From JBPEXY01 sp052031065 (GTDB lineage: Bacteria > Pseudomonadota > Gammaproteobacteria > Immundisolibacterales > Immundisolibacteraceae), in NCBI GenBank assembly GCA_052031065.1, contig JBPEXY010000032.1:1-14253 (forward strand): a stretch of DNA of 14,253 nt, given 5' to 3'. A program made the position numbers and the translations under genes. Below are positions 7,282 to 14,253 of the stretch, one piece after another. The notes below the pieces were generated by a model, which made no database searches, was not told the origin of the DNA, and was given only the letters and a program-made list of their open reading frames with translations. The stretch's first letter is position 1. The number at the start of each line of letters is the position of its first letter.

Positions 7282-9079
7282 TGGGTTGCAGCACCTTGCT
7301 CACGGTCCGCATGAAACTGTCAACCTGATAGGGTTTAGGCAGGAAACTGTCCGGTTGCTCGTCCTTAAACAGGGTGTGAGTCTCCTCGTCGTTGTAGCCG
7401 CTCGATATCAATACCGGTACGCTAGGGTCGATGGTTCTGATCAGCGCAAAAGCCTCCGCACCATTCATCACCGGCATCATCAGATCGAGTATCACCAGAG
7501 AGAGTTCCGTCGCATGTTTGCGGAACAGTTCCACCCCTTCGGCACCGTTGTTGGCCCGCAACACCTGCAGTCCGGTTGACTCGAGTAGACCCTGAGCCAG
7601 TTCTCCGATCATCTCCTCGTCATCGACAACCAGTACTTTACCAGTCTCCGGCCAGTTTAATGCTTCGTCATTGCTTGCGATTGATTCGCGCTCGTCAATA
7701 TTCAGGTCTGTTTCGGAATCCTTGGCGGCAGGAAGCAACACGGCGATGCTGGTTCCCTCCCCCGGAGTGCTCTGGACATCGATGGAGCCGCCCAGCTCGT
7801 TGACAATACCGTGTACCGAGGCAAGCCCCAAACCGCGACCGGTGAATTTGGTTGAAAAGAACGGGTCGAAGATTCTTTCTCTGGTCTGCTCATCCATGCC
7901 CACACCAGTGTCGCTGACCAGCAGTTGAATCTGGCTGCTGTTCTGCATTTCAGTCGAAAGGCCATCCCCCGGTTTTTTCGAAGGGGAGAGCAGACGGGCG
8001 TGCAGGGAAATGACTCCCTGCTGCTCACCAATCGCTTCAATAGAGTTGGCGATCAGGGTCATTACAATCTGTTCCAGCGACCTGACGTCGGTATAGATCA
8101 ATGGAAGGTCTGGCTCGGTTTCCCAATCAAACTGGATCTGTGTCGGACAGGATGCGCTGATTAAGGGGCGTAAACTCTGCAGCGTTGCGGATAGATCCAA
8201 CAGGTTTTTTTGGTAAGATCGTTTGCCGGTGTAGTCGAGTAGTTTGTCGCAGATCGCCGCACCGCGAGACGCAGATTCGTGTGCAGCGGAGATGAACCGG
8301 TAGGCTGAAGAGTCTCTCGGTAGAGTGTTCAATGCCTGCTCACAGTTACCCAGACCGATGGTCAACAGATTGTTGAAATGGTGGGTCATGCTGCCGGCCA
8401 TCCGTTCCAGACTCTCTACCTTCTGCGCATGCCAGAGCAGGGTCTCGAGATGCCGTTTTTCCTTTTCCTGTAATTTCCGCTCGGTGGTGTCGATAACAAT
8501 GGCGTAGAGCGCTGGTTTGTTGGCAAAAATGGTTCGTTGCAGGTGTACCTCTACCGGGTAGTCAGTCCCGTCCTTGCGCCGGTGAACGGTTTCAAAGATC
8601 AACTTGTTCGTTTCCTCACTGATCAGTGGTTGAACCAGGTCTTTGAATTCGCGTGGCGTCATGGTTGGTTTCAAATCCAACACTGTGAGCTCAGCCAGTT
8701 CATCCTCGGTGTAGCCGAGGTTTTCTCGCGCACCGCGATTGACGTGCAGGAACCTGAGAGAGTCCTGATCAAAAATATAAATTTCGTTGAGGGAGGTCGC
8801 CAACATGCCGATCAGGTCGTCGTGCTGTGCAGCTTGTGCTTTGACCTGGTTCAACAAAGCGTTGATCATGCCACCGGAAAAGGCAAATAGAGCCCAGGTG
8901 AAAGAGCGCATGTAAAGATCGTCAGTGTCAGGAGTGATAACCTGACTGGCCCAGTTTCCTTCGCTAAAGACCGCAGCCATCACCCAGGCGTCGAACAGCC
9001 AGTAGAGTAGCCCCAGGGCTATTCCCAGGTAAAAGTAGGGTCCAATAAACTGGCGCCTGATGAGTTTGTGGCTATGCAT
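7271..9079 (-). CDS. Membrane hybrid histidine kinase (PAS, HK, receiver)
   Basis: This 602-residue sensor kinase has two predicted membrane segments (about 11-38 and 60-76) with a short loop between them. A PAS domain follows (about 88-200, ending VIDTTERK). The phosphoacceptor region reads MTHHFNNLL (231-239); His233 is the likely acceptor, and His234 replaces the usual Asp of AHDFNN. The ATPase domain has Asn345 (ANSIEAI), DTGVGM (390-395), FDPFF (404-408) and GRGLGL (414-419). A receiver domain (about 481-598) has Asp486/Asp487, acceptor Asp532 (LDLMMP), Ser559/Ser560 and Lys582. The phosphate probably passes on through an Hpt protein or separate regulator, neither seen here. The start is ATG 9079: an in-frame TGA sits 9 bases upstream, and only a weak GAG precedes it. 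It is divergent from the crotonase gene, with a shared upstream region. Confidence 0.93.
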   Translation of the reverse strand: MHSHKLIRRQFIGPYFYLGIALGLLYWLFDAWVMAAVFSEGNWASQVITPDTDDLYMRSFTWALFAFSGGMINALLNQVKAQAAQHDDLIGMLATSLNEIYIFDQDSLRFLHVNRGARENLGYTEDELAELTVLDLKPTMTPREFKDLVQPLISEETNKLIFETVHRRKDGTDYPVEVHLQRTIFANKPALYAIVIDTTERKLQEKEKRHLETLLWHAQKVESLERMAGSMTHHFNNLLTIGLGNCEQALNTLPRDSSAYRFISAAHESASRGAAICDKLLDYTGKRSYQKNLLDLSATLQSLRPLISASCPTQIQFDWETEPDLPLIYTDVRSLEQIVMTLIANSIEAIGEQQGVISLHARLLSPSKKPGDGLSTEMQNSSQIQLLVSDTGVGMDEQTRERIFDPFFSTKFTGRGLGLASVHGIVNELGGSIDVQSTPGEGTSIAVLLPAAKDSETDLNIDERESIASNDEALNWPETGKVLVVDDEEMIGELAQGLLESTGLQVLRANNGAEGVELFRKHATELSLVILDLMMPVMNGAEAFALIRTIDPSVPVLISSGYNDEETHTLFKDEQPDSFLPKPYQVDSFMRTVSKVLQPRPS

Positions 9080-9106
9080 TAATCGAGCTCAGATGCAACG
9101 GTAGTT

Positions 9107-9123
9107 ATTGATTATTAATCAAT
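9107..9123. promoter_or_regulatory. 17-bp perfect palindrome, candidate operator
   Basis: ATTGATTA and TAATCAAT form perfect 8-bp arms around a single central T. The palindrome overlaps the plausible plus-strand -35 element and lies about 28 bp from the kinase start, so a bound dimer could control both directions. The binding protein is unknown. Confidence 0.55.
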
Positions 9124-9162
9124 TATCTCTAATTAAGCAATAGCTAATATTAAAGGAGTTGG

Positions 9163-9234
9163 ATGGCATCTGCCCCGAGACCGGCTGCTGGTCAGGGTCA
9201 AAGGGCGGTTGCTGCTGGAACGATCAGGAGGTAG
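9163..9234 (+). CDS. Possible 23-residue leader peptide
   Basis: ATG 9163 follows a good AAGGAG (9153-9158, spacing 4) and opens a 23-codon frame ending in TAG 9232. The peptide is rich in Ala, Gly and Arg and begins MASAPRPAAG. Its last two sense codons are AGG AGG (9226-9231), which are also the Shine-Dalgarno of the crotonase gene. The frame is the same as that gene, separated only by TAG and one GGA codon. Translation of the leader would run through and then stop at the downstream ribosome site, so translational coupling is possible. It may also be a chance ORF; no family is recognised. Confidence 0.3.
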   Translation: MASAPRPAAGQGQRAVAAGTIRR

Positions 9235-9237
9235 GGA

Positions 9238-10026
9238 ATGATGCATGAGGTTGAAGAGTTGGCGGTAATCGTTAGTCAAAGGGATAGTGTTGGCCTGATC
9301 GAGTTGAACCGGGCCGATAAATTTAACTGTCTGTCCAGTGGCGTTCACGATTTGATCGAGGCAGCGTTAGACCAGTTTGAAGCGGAAGAGAGCGTTCGTT
9401 CGGTTCTTGTTAGCGGCACTGGCAAACATTTCTGTACCGGCGCCGATCTGCAGGAGGTGCAGCAGTTTCGGCAAGAGCAGAAATTTGACCAGTTCATCGC
9501 CCATGGTCATCAGGTGTTGAGAAGGCTGGAGAGTTCCCGGTTGCCGGTAGTTGCTGCGGTACAGGGGTTATGTCTGGCCGGTGGCCTGGAGCTGATGCTG
9601 GCGTGTGACCTTGTGTTTGCGGGGGAAGCGGCCAGGTTTGGCGATCAACATGCTCAATATGGTCTGGTGCCTGGCTGGGGTGGCAGCCAGCGGCTGCCAC
9701 GTATCGTTGGGCAGCGCCGCGCCCTGGATCTGATGTTCAGTGGCAGATGGCTGGACGCCAATACCGCTCTCGACTGGGGGTTGGTCAACTACGTGTTACC
9801 CGACGGCGAACTCCATGAACAGGCGTTTGAATATTGCCTGGGACTTGGTCGGCGTAGCCGGGGAGGCTTGATGACGATGAAACGGTTGGTCAATGATGGC
9901 CTTGAAGGGTCGCTGCAGAGAGGACTGGATCTGGAGATTCATGTCGCCGCCGAAGCGATGGCCTCGGCCGATGTTAACGAAGGGTTGGCGGCCTTTGCCG
10001 AAAAGCGAGAGCCGCAATTTGACTAA
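9238..10026 (+). CDS. Enoyl-CoA hydratase/isomerase (crotonase) family protein
   Basis: This 262-residue crotonase-fold protein is of standard length. The oxyanion-hole segments are present: KHFCTGADL (63-71) and LAGGLEL (113-119). Against rat mitochondrial enoyl-CoA hydratase, Glu118 matches catalytic Glu144, but the second catalytic Glu164 is replaced by His138 (FGDQHAQYG, 134-142), with PGWGGSQRL following at 145-153. Some crotonase-family subgroups carry FADTHAR-type motifs here, so this may be a lineage trait, and hydration is not assured; isomerase, hydrolase or a ring-opening activity is possible. AGGAGG at 9226-9231 serves ATG 9238 (spacing 6) or ATG 9241 (spacing 9); either start is plausible. 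The gene is followed 59 bp later by a second acyl-CoA dehydrogenase, probably in one operon. Confidence 0.9.
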   Translation: MMHEVEELAVIVSQRDSVGLIELNRADKFNCLSSGVHDLIEAALDQFEAEESVRSVLVSGTGKHFCTGADLQEVQQFRQEQKFDQFIAHGHQVLRRLESSRLPVVAAVQGLCLAGGLELMLACDLVFAGEAARFGDQHAQYGLVPGWGGSQRLPRIVGQRRALDLMFSGRWLDANTALDWGLVNYVLPDGELHEQAFEYCLGLGRRSRGGLMTMKRLVNDGLEGSLQRGLDLEIHVAAEAMASADVNEGLAAFAEKREPQFD

Positions 10027-10074
10027 CGCGGAAAGGGCGCAACTCTCCGCGAGGCACAGACCGCTTTAGCAGAC

Positions 10075-10079
10075 AGGAG
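10075..10079 (+). promoter_or_regulatory. Ribosome binding site for a TTG start
   Basis: AGGAG lies 6 nt before TTG 10086. The arrangement CAGGAGAAAA followed by a non-ATG start and GATTTT closely resembles the start of the other dehydrogenase gene at 6066, which supports the rare TTG initiator. Confidence 0.78.
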
Positions 10080-10085
10080 AAAAGA

Positions 10086-11246
10086 TTGGATTTTCAGCTC
10101 AGTTTTGAACAGCAGATGATTCTCGATTATGGCGCCAATCTGGCGCAGCGGTTTGGGGCCGATTACTGGCGCGAGCAATCGCTCGCGCAGAGTTTTCCGC
10201 ATGAACTGTGGCAGCAGATTGCTGACGATGGTTTTCTGGGGGTGATGGTCAGCGAGGAATATGGTGGTGCCGGTCTCGGCATGACTGAAATGGCGTTGTT
10301 GATGGAGGGTATGAGTGGTGCCGGCCTGCCGCTGTTCATGATGGTGGTTGGCCCGACCATGGTGCTCAGTTTGCTTGACCACTATGGCACCGATGCGCAG
10401 AAACAGCGCTTGCTTCCCGGCGGGTGTGATGGCAGTAAAGTGTTCTGTTTTGCCATCACCGAACCCAATGCAGGTAGCAATTCCATGGCCATCAGCACCC
10501 TGGCAGCCAGAGATGCGGATGGTTTTACCCTCAAGGGTCAGAAAGCCTACATCACTGGCGCCGATGCGGCCGACTATGCGCTGGTTGTTGCCCGTACTAC
10601 AGCGCTTAAGGATGTCTCGCGTAAAACCGATGGATTCACCCTGTTTATGGTTGATTTAAAAGCGCCCGGCATCACTATCCAGCCTATGGATATCCCGGTG
10701 CTGATCCCGGAAAAGCAGTGTGAAATTTTTTTTGATGGTGTTGAACTGGGGCCGGAACAGGTGATCGGTGAGGTTGATCGTGGCTTCGGCATTCTGTTTG
10801 ATACGCTCAATCCAGAGCGGATTGTTGTTGCTGCCATGGCGGTGGGATTGGGGCGCTACGCGCTACAGCAGGCGGTCGAGTATGCCGGTGAACGACAGGT
10901 TTTCGGGGTGCCGATTGGCAGCCATCAGGGACTGGCCCATCCACTCGCCCACAGCTATACAGAAATCGAGATGGCGGCGTTGATGACCTACAAGGCCGCT
11001 GCAAATTTTGATCAGGGGGCCGCGGCGGGCGCGGAGGCCAATATGGCCAAATATTTCGCCGCTGAAGCGGCGATTAAAGCTGTTGATACTGCGTTGCAGA
11101 CCAATGGTGGGGCCGGGTTCACCCGTGACGTGGGTTTGCTCGATCTCTATGCGCTGGTGCGACTGTTAAGAACCATTCCGGTCAGTCGCGAATTGCTGCT
11201 GAACTATATTGGTGAGAAGGTGATGGGACTGCCGCGATCCTACTGA
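10086..11246 (+). CDS. Acyl-CoA dehydrogenase, IVD/LCAD-type catalytic Glu
   Basis: This 386-residue FAD-dependent dehydrogenase has ITEPNAGSNSM (124-134), GQKAYITGA (151-159), ERQVFG (269-274) and QTNGGAGF (338-345). At the MCAD base position the stretch reads IPVSREL (364-370), with no Glu. Instead Glu244 in LNPERIVVAA aligns with the helix-G Glu of isovaleryl-CoA dehydrogenase (LERLVLA) and long-chain dehydrogenase. It thus has a credible catalytic base of its own. The C-terminus ends GLPRSY, common in this branch. It belongs to a different subfamily from the dehydrogenase at 6066, though both start with MDF. It lies 59 bp after the crotonase-family gene and was probably cotranscribed with it. 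Electron acceptor is presumably ETF. Substrate cannot be assigned. Confidence 0.94.
   Translation: MDFQLSFEQQMILDYGANLAQRFGADYWREQSLAQSFPHELWQQIADDGFLGVMVSEEYGGAGLGMTEMALLMEGMSGAGLPLFMMVVGPTMVLSLLDHYGTDAQKQRLLPGGCDGSKVFCFAITEPNAGSNSMAISTLAARDADGFTLKGQKAYITGADAADYALVVARTTALKDVSRKTDGFTLFMVDLKAPGITIQPMDIPVLIPEKQCEIFFDGVELGPEQVIGEVDRGFGILFDTLNPERIVVAAMAVGLGRYALQQAVEYAGERQVFGVPIGSHQGLAHPLAHSYTEIEMAALMTYKAAANFDQGAAAGAEANMAKYFAAEAAIKAVDTALQTNGGAGFTRDVGLLDLYALVRLLRTIPVSRELLLNYIGEKVMGLPRSY
10169..10188 (+). repeat. Strong GC hairpin inside the dehydrogenase gene
   Basis: GCGCGAGC (10169-10176) and GCTCGCGC (10181-10188) form a perfect 8-bp stem with a 4-nt AATC loop, about 83 nt into the coding region. 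No T run follows. It may only reflect codon choice, but the stem is stable enough to affect early translation or mRNA stability. Confidence 0.6.
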
Positions 11247-11311
11247 TTATCTACCATGACGGAGTGTCACTAGGTCGGTGTAAACGAGTCTGATAAGCAC
11301 CAGTGGTCCCG

Positions 11312-14253
11312 TCAGCTGTCGTTGCTTTGTTTCAGCATGGTGGCGGTTCGTGCAAGCAGATCTGCTGTTTGAAAAGGTTTTGCCAGTGTATCGGTAAACC
11401 CCGCAACTGGCGTGATCGATGTGACCGTGTTGTAGCCGCTGACAAAAATAACTTTCAGTTCAGGCCGCTGTTTGCGCGCCTGTTCTGCCAGAGTAAAACC
11501 GTCTATTTGTGGCATGACCACATCGGTGATCAGCAGGTCGATGCCTTTAGCCTGGTCTGTGCTGAGCAGTTCCAGTGCTGTGCGTGGATCGCCTACCGCA
11601 GTCACACGGTAGCCGTGGCTGGAGAGTAGCTCTTCGGTTAGCGCCACCAGTGCTGGTTCATCATCGACGACAAGAATGTGGTGGCGATGGGGCGATTCTT
11701 CCGGTTGTTTTTTCGCTCCAATCAGCGATGGTCTAATCTCGGACTCCTGAGGGCGTTGCAGATTCTTGCTGATCGGAAAATAGAGCTCGAATCGACTACC
11801 CTTGCCAGGCGTTGAAGTAACCTGGATATCCCCACCTGATCGGCGCACGAAGCCGTAGACCTGGCTCAAACCAAGGCCGGTACCCTGTTCGCCTTTGGTG
11901 GTGAAAAAGGGTTCAAAAATCCGGCTGAGAATCTCCTCTTTCATTCCGATACCGTCATCACTCACGGTGAGCAGGACGTACTCGCCAGCCTGCAGAAAGC
12001 TTTTTTGAATCAACTTGGCACTGGCTCTGCGCTGTCCGGTGGTGATGGTCAGTCTGCCGCCTTCTGGCATTGCCTGCATGGCGTTGATTGCCAGATTAAT
12101 GATGGCATCCTCAAGCTCAGCAAGGTCAACTTCGACCAGCATCGGTTCCGGAGCCAGCTTCAGTTCTAGTTCAATCTGACTGGTCAGGGTTTTTTCCAGC
12201 ATCTCCTGGTTGTTTCTGAGTACATCGTTGATATCAGCCTGCTCAGTATTGCCGGGTTGCTGGCGCGCGAACGCGAGCAGTTTTTTGGTTAGTGAGGCCC
12301 CGCGGTTACCGGCGCGGAGGATTTCGTCAGCGTACTGTGCTGTTTCGGAATTCTCGGTTGCGCTCTGTAGCAGCAGTTCTGCGTAGCCGAGAATGATCGC
12401 CAACATGTTGTTGTAATCATGGGCGACGCCACCAGTAAGCTTGCCAAGCGCCTCCATGCGTACCCGGTTGTTTGCTCGTTGTTCCTGTTCGGCGGTCTCG
12501 GTGACGTCAAAGCCGATAAATACCAGAGCATAGACTTCGCCGTTTTCATCAACCAACGGAGTACGCGAATTACTGAACAGTCGCGGTTCTTTGCCGTCGA
12601 ACAGGGTTTCGACAAGCTCAAGGCGTTTACCCGATTCGAAAACCTGCCGATCTCGCGCTTCTATGGTCCGTGCTTCATCGGCTGGGTGAAAGTCATATGA
12701 CGTTTTCCCGACCAACTGCTCTGCGGTGGTGCCGAAAATCTTTGCATGGGTCTCATTGGAATGGAGAATACGACCATCACGATTTTTGACCACCACCAGG
12801 GCTGGTGCGTTGTTCATTACCGATAACAGCATCTGTTCACTTTCGTGGCGAGCCTTTTCGGTCGCTATTCGATCAGTGGTATCGAGCACGATACCGACGA
12901 TTCTGCGCGGCTGGCGTTGATCATCATAGAAAGTCTCGAATCTGACATCGAGCTGTCGTGGTCCGTTATCGCTTGCCAGTGTGAGCGTGAGCAGAGGAGT
13001 GTCAACGCCAGCCCGTGCTTTTTCTGCCGCACTGAATAGCTGCGCGCGATCAGTCGTAGATAGTCGGTGGGCAAATTTCTCTATGCTCGGGTTAAGATCA
13101 CTTTCATCAATGCCAACAATACGGTAGAGACCTTTTGACCAGTGCAGTTCACCACTCTGTAGATCGCGGCTCCAGCTACCCATCTCTGCCACCTGTTCTG
13201 CAGCATTGAACTGTTCCTGGTTACGTCTCAGTATCAGTTGCTGTTTCTGCTCTTCAGTATTGTCACGGAAGACCATAATTGCACCGACTACCTGGTTTTC
13301 GGCATTCAGTACCGGGGCCGCGGTGGCGACGATCGGGTGGTGACCGTCTTCACTGTCAACCAGCTTCATCGCTTTGGGATGACGGAGCGTCTCTCCCTCG
13401 CGCAGAGCGGTCAGAATCGGCGCTACCAGCGGTTGTCCACTGATCGGGTCGAGAAGCCTCAGGCTCTCTTCGAGGAGCCTGCCCCGATACTGTTCAGGAT
13501 CGCCGCCAATGAGCTCTGCAGCGACCGGATTGATTTGCGAAATGCGCGCATCGTTGTCGATCGCGATCACTCCCTCGACAATACTGTTGAGGGTAAACAG
13601 TATGTTCTGTTCCCGTTCGAACTGGGTGCGGTGATCGGTTTCGATCCGGGCCGCCATCAGGTTAAAGGCCACCGCGAGTCTGCCCAGCTCATCTTCGCGC
13701 TCTATGGCAATGCGGCTCTGATAATCACCTCTGCGTATCTGTTCTGCAGCGTGATGGATCGTCTTCAGCACGTTGGTGAGTCGCATGCCAACCAGCCAGA
13801 AAACCCCTCCACCCAGTAACGCAGCAAGGGTGCCTACGAATAGTCCATAGCGGGATATCTGTGTCAGTGTCGCGGAAATGTGAGAGGTTCTTAACGCAAA
13901 TACCATGGTTCCCACTGGTTCGGATGCCAGCGAAAGCGGGATTGCGGTTAGATACTGGCTGGGTCGATCGCTTGAGAGGGTGTGCAGGAAATGAGACGGT
14001 TGAAAACCCGGGTGCAGGTGGTCGTCTGCTTTCAACTGCAGAGAACTGTTACTGGTAAAGAGCAGGTCCTGGTGACGGTTGAAAATTTCAACAGCCACAA
14101 AATGGCTCTGTTCAGTGGCTATCAAAGGGTTAATGACGGCGGATATGGTGTCGATATCCTCCTCGACCACTGGCGCTACCAGCGCACTCTGTAACACGGG
14201 TAACAGTTCGCTAATGCTAACCGCGTAGTTCGATGCGATTTCCTCGCGAGTCC
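11312..14253 (-). CDS. Hybrid histidine kinase with HAMP and PAS repeats, 5'-truncated
   Basis: The frame stays open to the right edge, so the start lies outside; GTG 14197 is an internal codon, not a confident start. The visible 979 residues (numbered from the first full codon) show an extracytoplasmic sensor portion (to about 135), a membrane segment (136-155, LFVGTLAALLGGG), HAMP (157-208), three PAS-type domains (about 217-333, 347-461, 472-584), the H box GGVAHDYNN with His611, then ATPase motifs with Asn723, DDGIGM (765-770) and GTGLGL (790-795). A C-terminal receiver domain has Asp863/864, acceptor Asp910 (TDVVMP), Ser938 and Lys958 (KPF). An upstream N-terminal membrane segment is expected but not visible. 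The protein probably senses a periplasmic signal and autophosphorylates in the cytoplasm, then relays through its receiver. It converges on the dehydrogenase gene with a 65-bp gap lacking a clear terminator. Confidence 0.94.
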   Translation of the reverse strand, partial: TREEIASNYAVSISELLPVLQSALVAPVVEEDIDTISAVINPLIATEQSHFVAVEIFNRHQDLLFTSNSSLQLKADDHLHPGFQPSHFLHTLSSDRPSQYLTAIPLSLASEPVGTMVFALRTSHISATLTQISRYGLFVGTLAALLGGGVFWLVGMRLTNVLKTIHHAAEQIRRGDYQSRIAIEREDELGRLAVAFNLMAARIETDHRTQFEREQNILFTLNSIVEGVIAIDNDARISQINPVAAELIGGDPEQYRGRLLEESLRLLDPISGQPLVAPILTALREGETLRHPKAMKLVDSEDGHHPIVATAAPVLNAENQVVGAIMVFRDNTEEQKQQLILRRNQEQFNAAEQVAEMGSWSRDLQSGELHWSKGLYRIVGIDESDLNPSIEKFAHRLSTTDRAQLFSAAEKARAGVDTPLLTLTLASDNGPRQLDVRFETFYDDQRQPRRIVGIVLDTTDRIATEKARHESEQMLLSVMNNAPALVVVKNRDGRILHSNETHAKIFGTTAEQLVGKTSYDFHPADEARTIEARDRQVFESGKRLELVETLFDGKEPRLFSNSRTPLVDENGEVYALVFIGFDVTETAEQEQRANNRVRMEALGKLTGGVAHDYNNMLAIILGYAELLLQSATENSETAQYADEILRAGNRGASLTKKLLAFARQQPGNTEQADINDVLRNNQEMLEKTLTSQIELELKLAPEPMLVEVDLAELEDAIINLAINAMQAMPEGGRLTITTGQRRASAKLIQKSFLQAGEYVLLTVSDDGIGMKEEILSRIFEPFFTTKGEQGTGLGLSQVYGFVRRSGGDIQVTSTPGKGSRFELYFPISKNLQRPQESEIRPSLIGAKKQPEESPHRHHILVVDDEPALVALTEELLSSHGYRVTAVGDPRTALELLSTDQAKGIDLLITDVVMPQIDGFTLAEQARKQRPELKVIFVSGYNTVTSITPVAGFTDTLAKPFQTADLLARTATMLKQSNDS

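Larger units (their letters stand above)
9080..9237. promoter_or_regulatory. Divergent promoter region, AT-rich
   Basis: This 158-bp stretch separates the kinase gene (-) from the crotonase-family gene (+). Bases 9101-9154 are strikingly AT-rich compared with the flanking genes. A possible plus-strand sigma70 promoter is TTGATT (9108-9113), 16 nt spacer, TAATTA (9130-9135). A weaker minus-strand candidate has its -35 at 9135-9140 (TTGCTT read on that strand) and TAATAA 17 nt further on. Both are guesses from motif matching; the divergent arrangement itself is certain. Confidence 0.6.

Noticed and set aside
9108..9122. FNR/ANR-type box in the palindrome
   Set aside because: The half-sites TTGAT and ATCAA are present but are separated by 5 bases; the consensus needs 4.
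11247..11311. Terminator between the second dehydrogenase and the large kinase
   Set aside because: The 65-bp gap shows only a short ACCA/TGGT dyad and no T tract.
13238..13819. 193-codon plus-strand ORF
   Set aside because: Antisense to the PAS/HAMP part of the large kinase, whose domains are clear.

Overview
The window reads as chromosomal DNA of a moderately GC-rich Proteobacterium. A free-living, probably marine gammaproteobacterium of the kind rich in acyl-CoA dehydrogenases is my best guess, but the taxonomy is an inference from gene families, strong AGGAG ribosome sites and frequent GTG/TTG starts. There are nine protein genes, two of them cut by the window edges. I see no tRNA, rRNA, CRISPR array, transposase or phage gene.

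Layout. Unit 1 (+, 1-3683): the 3' part of an acyl-CoA synthetase, a metallo-beta-lactamase-fold lactonase-like hydrolase resembling AHL lactonase, and a LuxA-like (LLM class) flavin oxidoreductase, closed by a clear rho-independent terminator. Unit 2 (+, 3700-7220): an AsmA-like membrane-anchored protein, a RidA-family protein and an acyl-CoA dehydrogenase. Facing it (-, 7271-9079) is a membrane hybrid histidine kinase. A 158-bp AT-rich divergent region (9080-9237) holds a 17-bp perfect palindrome and a possible leader ORF. Unit 3 (+, 9238-11246): an enoyl-CoA hydratase/isomerase-family protein and a second acyl-CoA dehydrogenase. A second, larger hybrid kinase (-, 11312 to the right edge) converges on it.

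How the genes may work together. The metabolic genes could form a pathway for a carboxylic acid or cyclic compound: oxygenation or reduction by the LLM enzyme, lactone opening by the hydrolase, CoA activation by the ligase, then dehydrogenation and hydration by the two dehydrogenases and the crotonase-family enzyme. This is inference from co-location, and the substrate is unknown. An alternative reading of unit 1 is quorum-signal (AHL) turnover, with release and use of the acyl chain. The two hybrid kinases flank unit 3 and could sense a related signal, but no DNA-binding response regulator is visible here.

The most interesting feature is that four of the enzymes carry substitutions at normally conserved catalytic or signature positions: ligase Gly to Ala in the P-loop, RidA Arg to Thr, dehydrogenase Glu to Asp, and crotonase second Glu to His. 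Together these suggest a pathway whose chemistry differs from textbook fatty-acid beta-oxidation.
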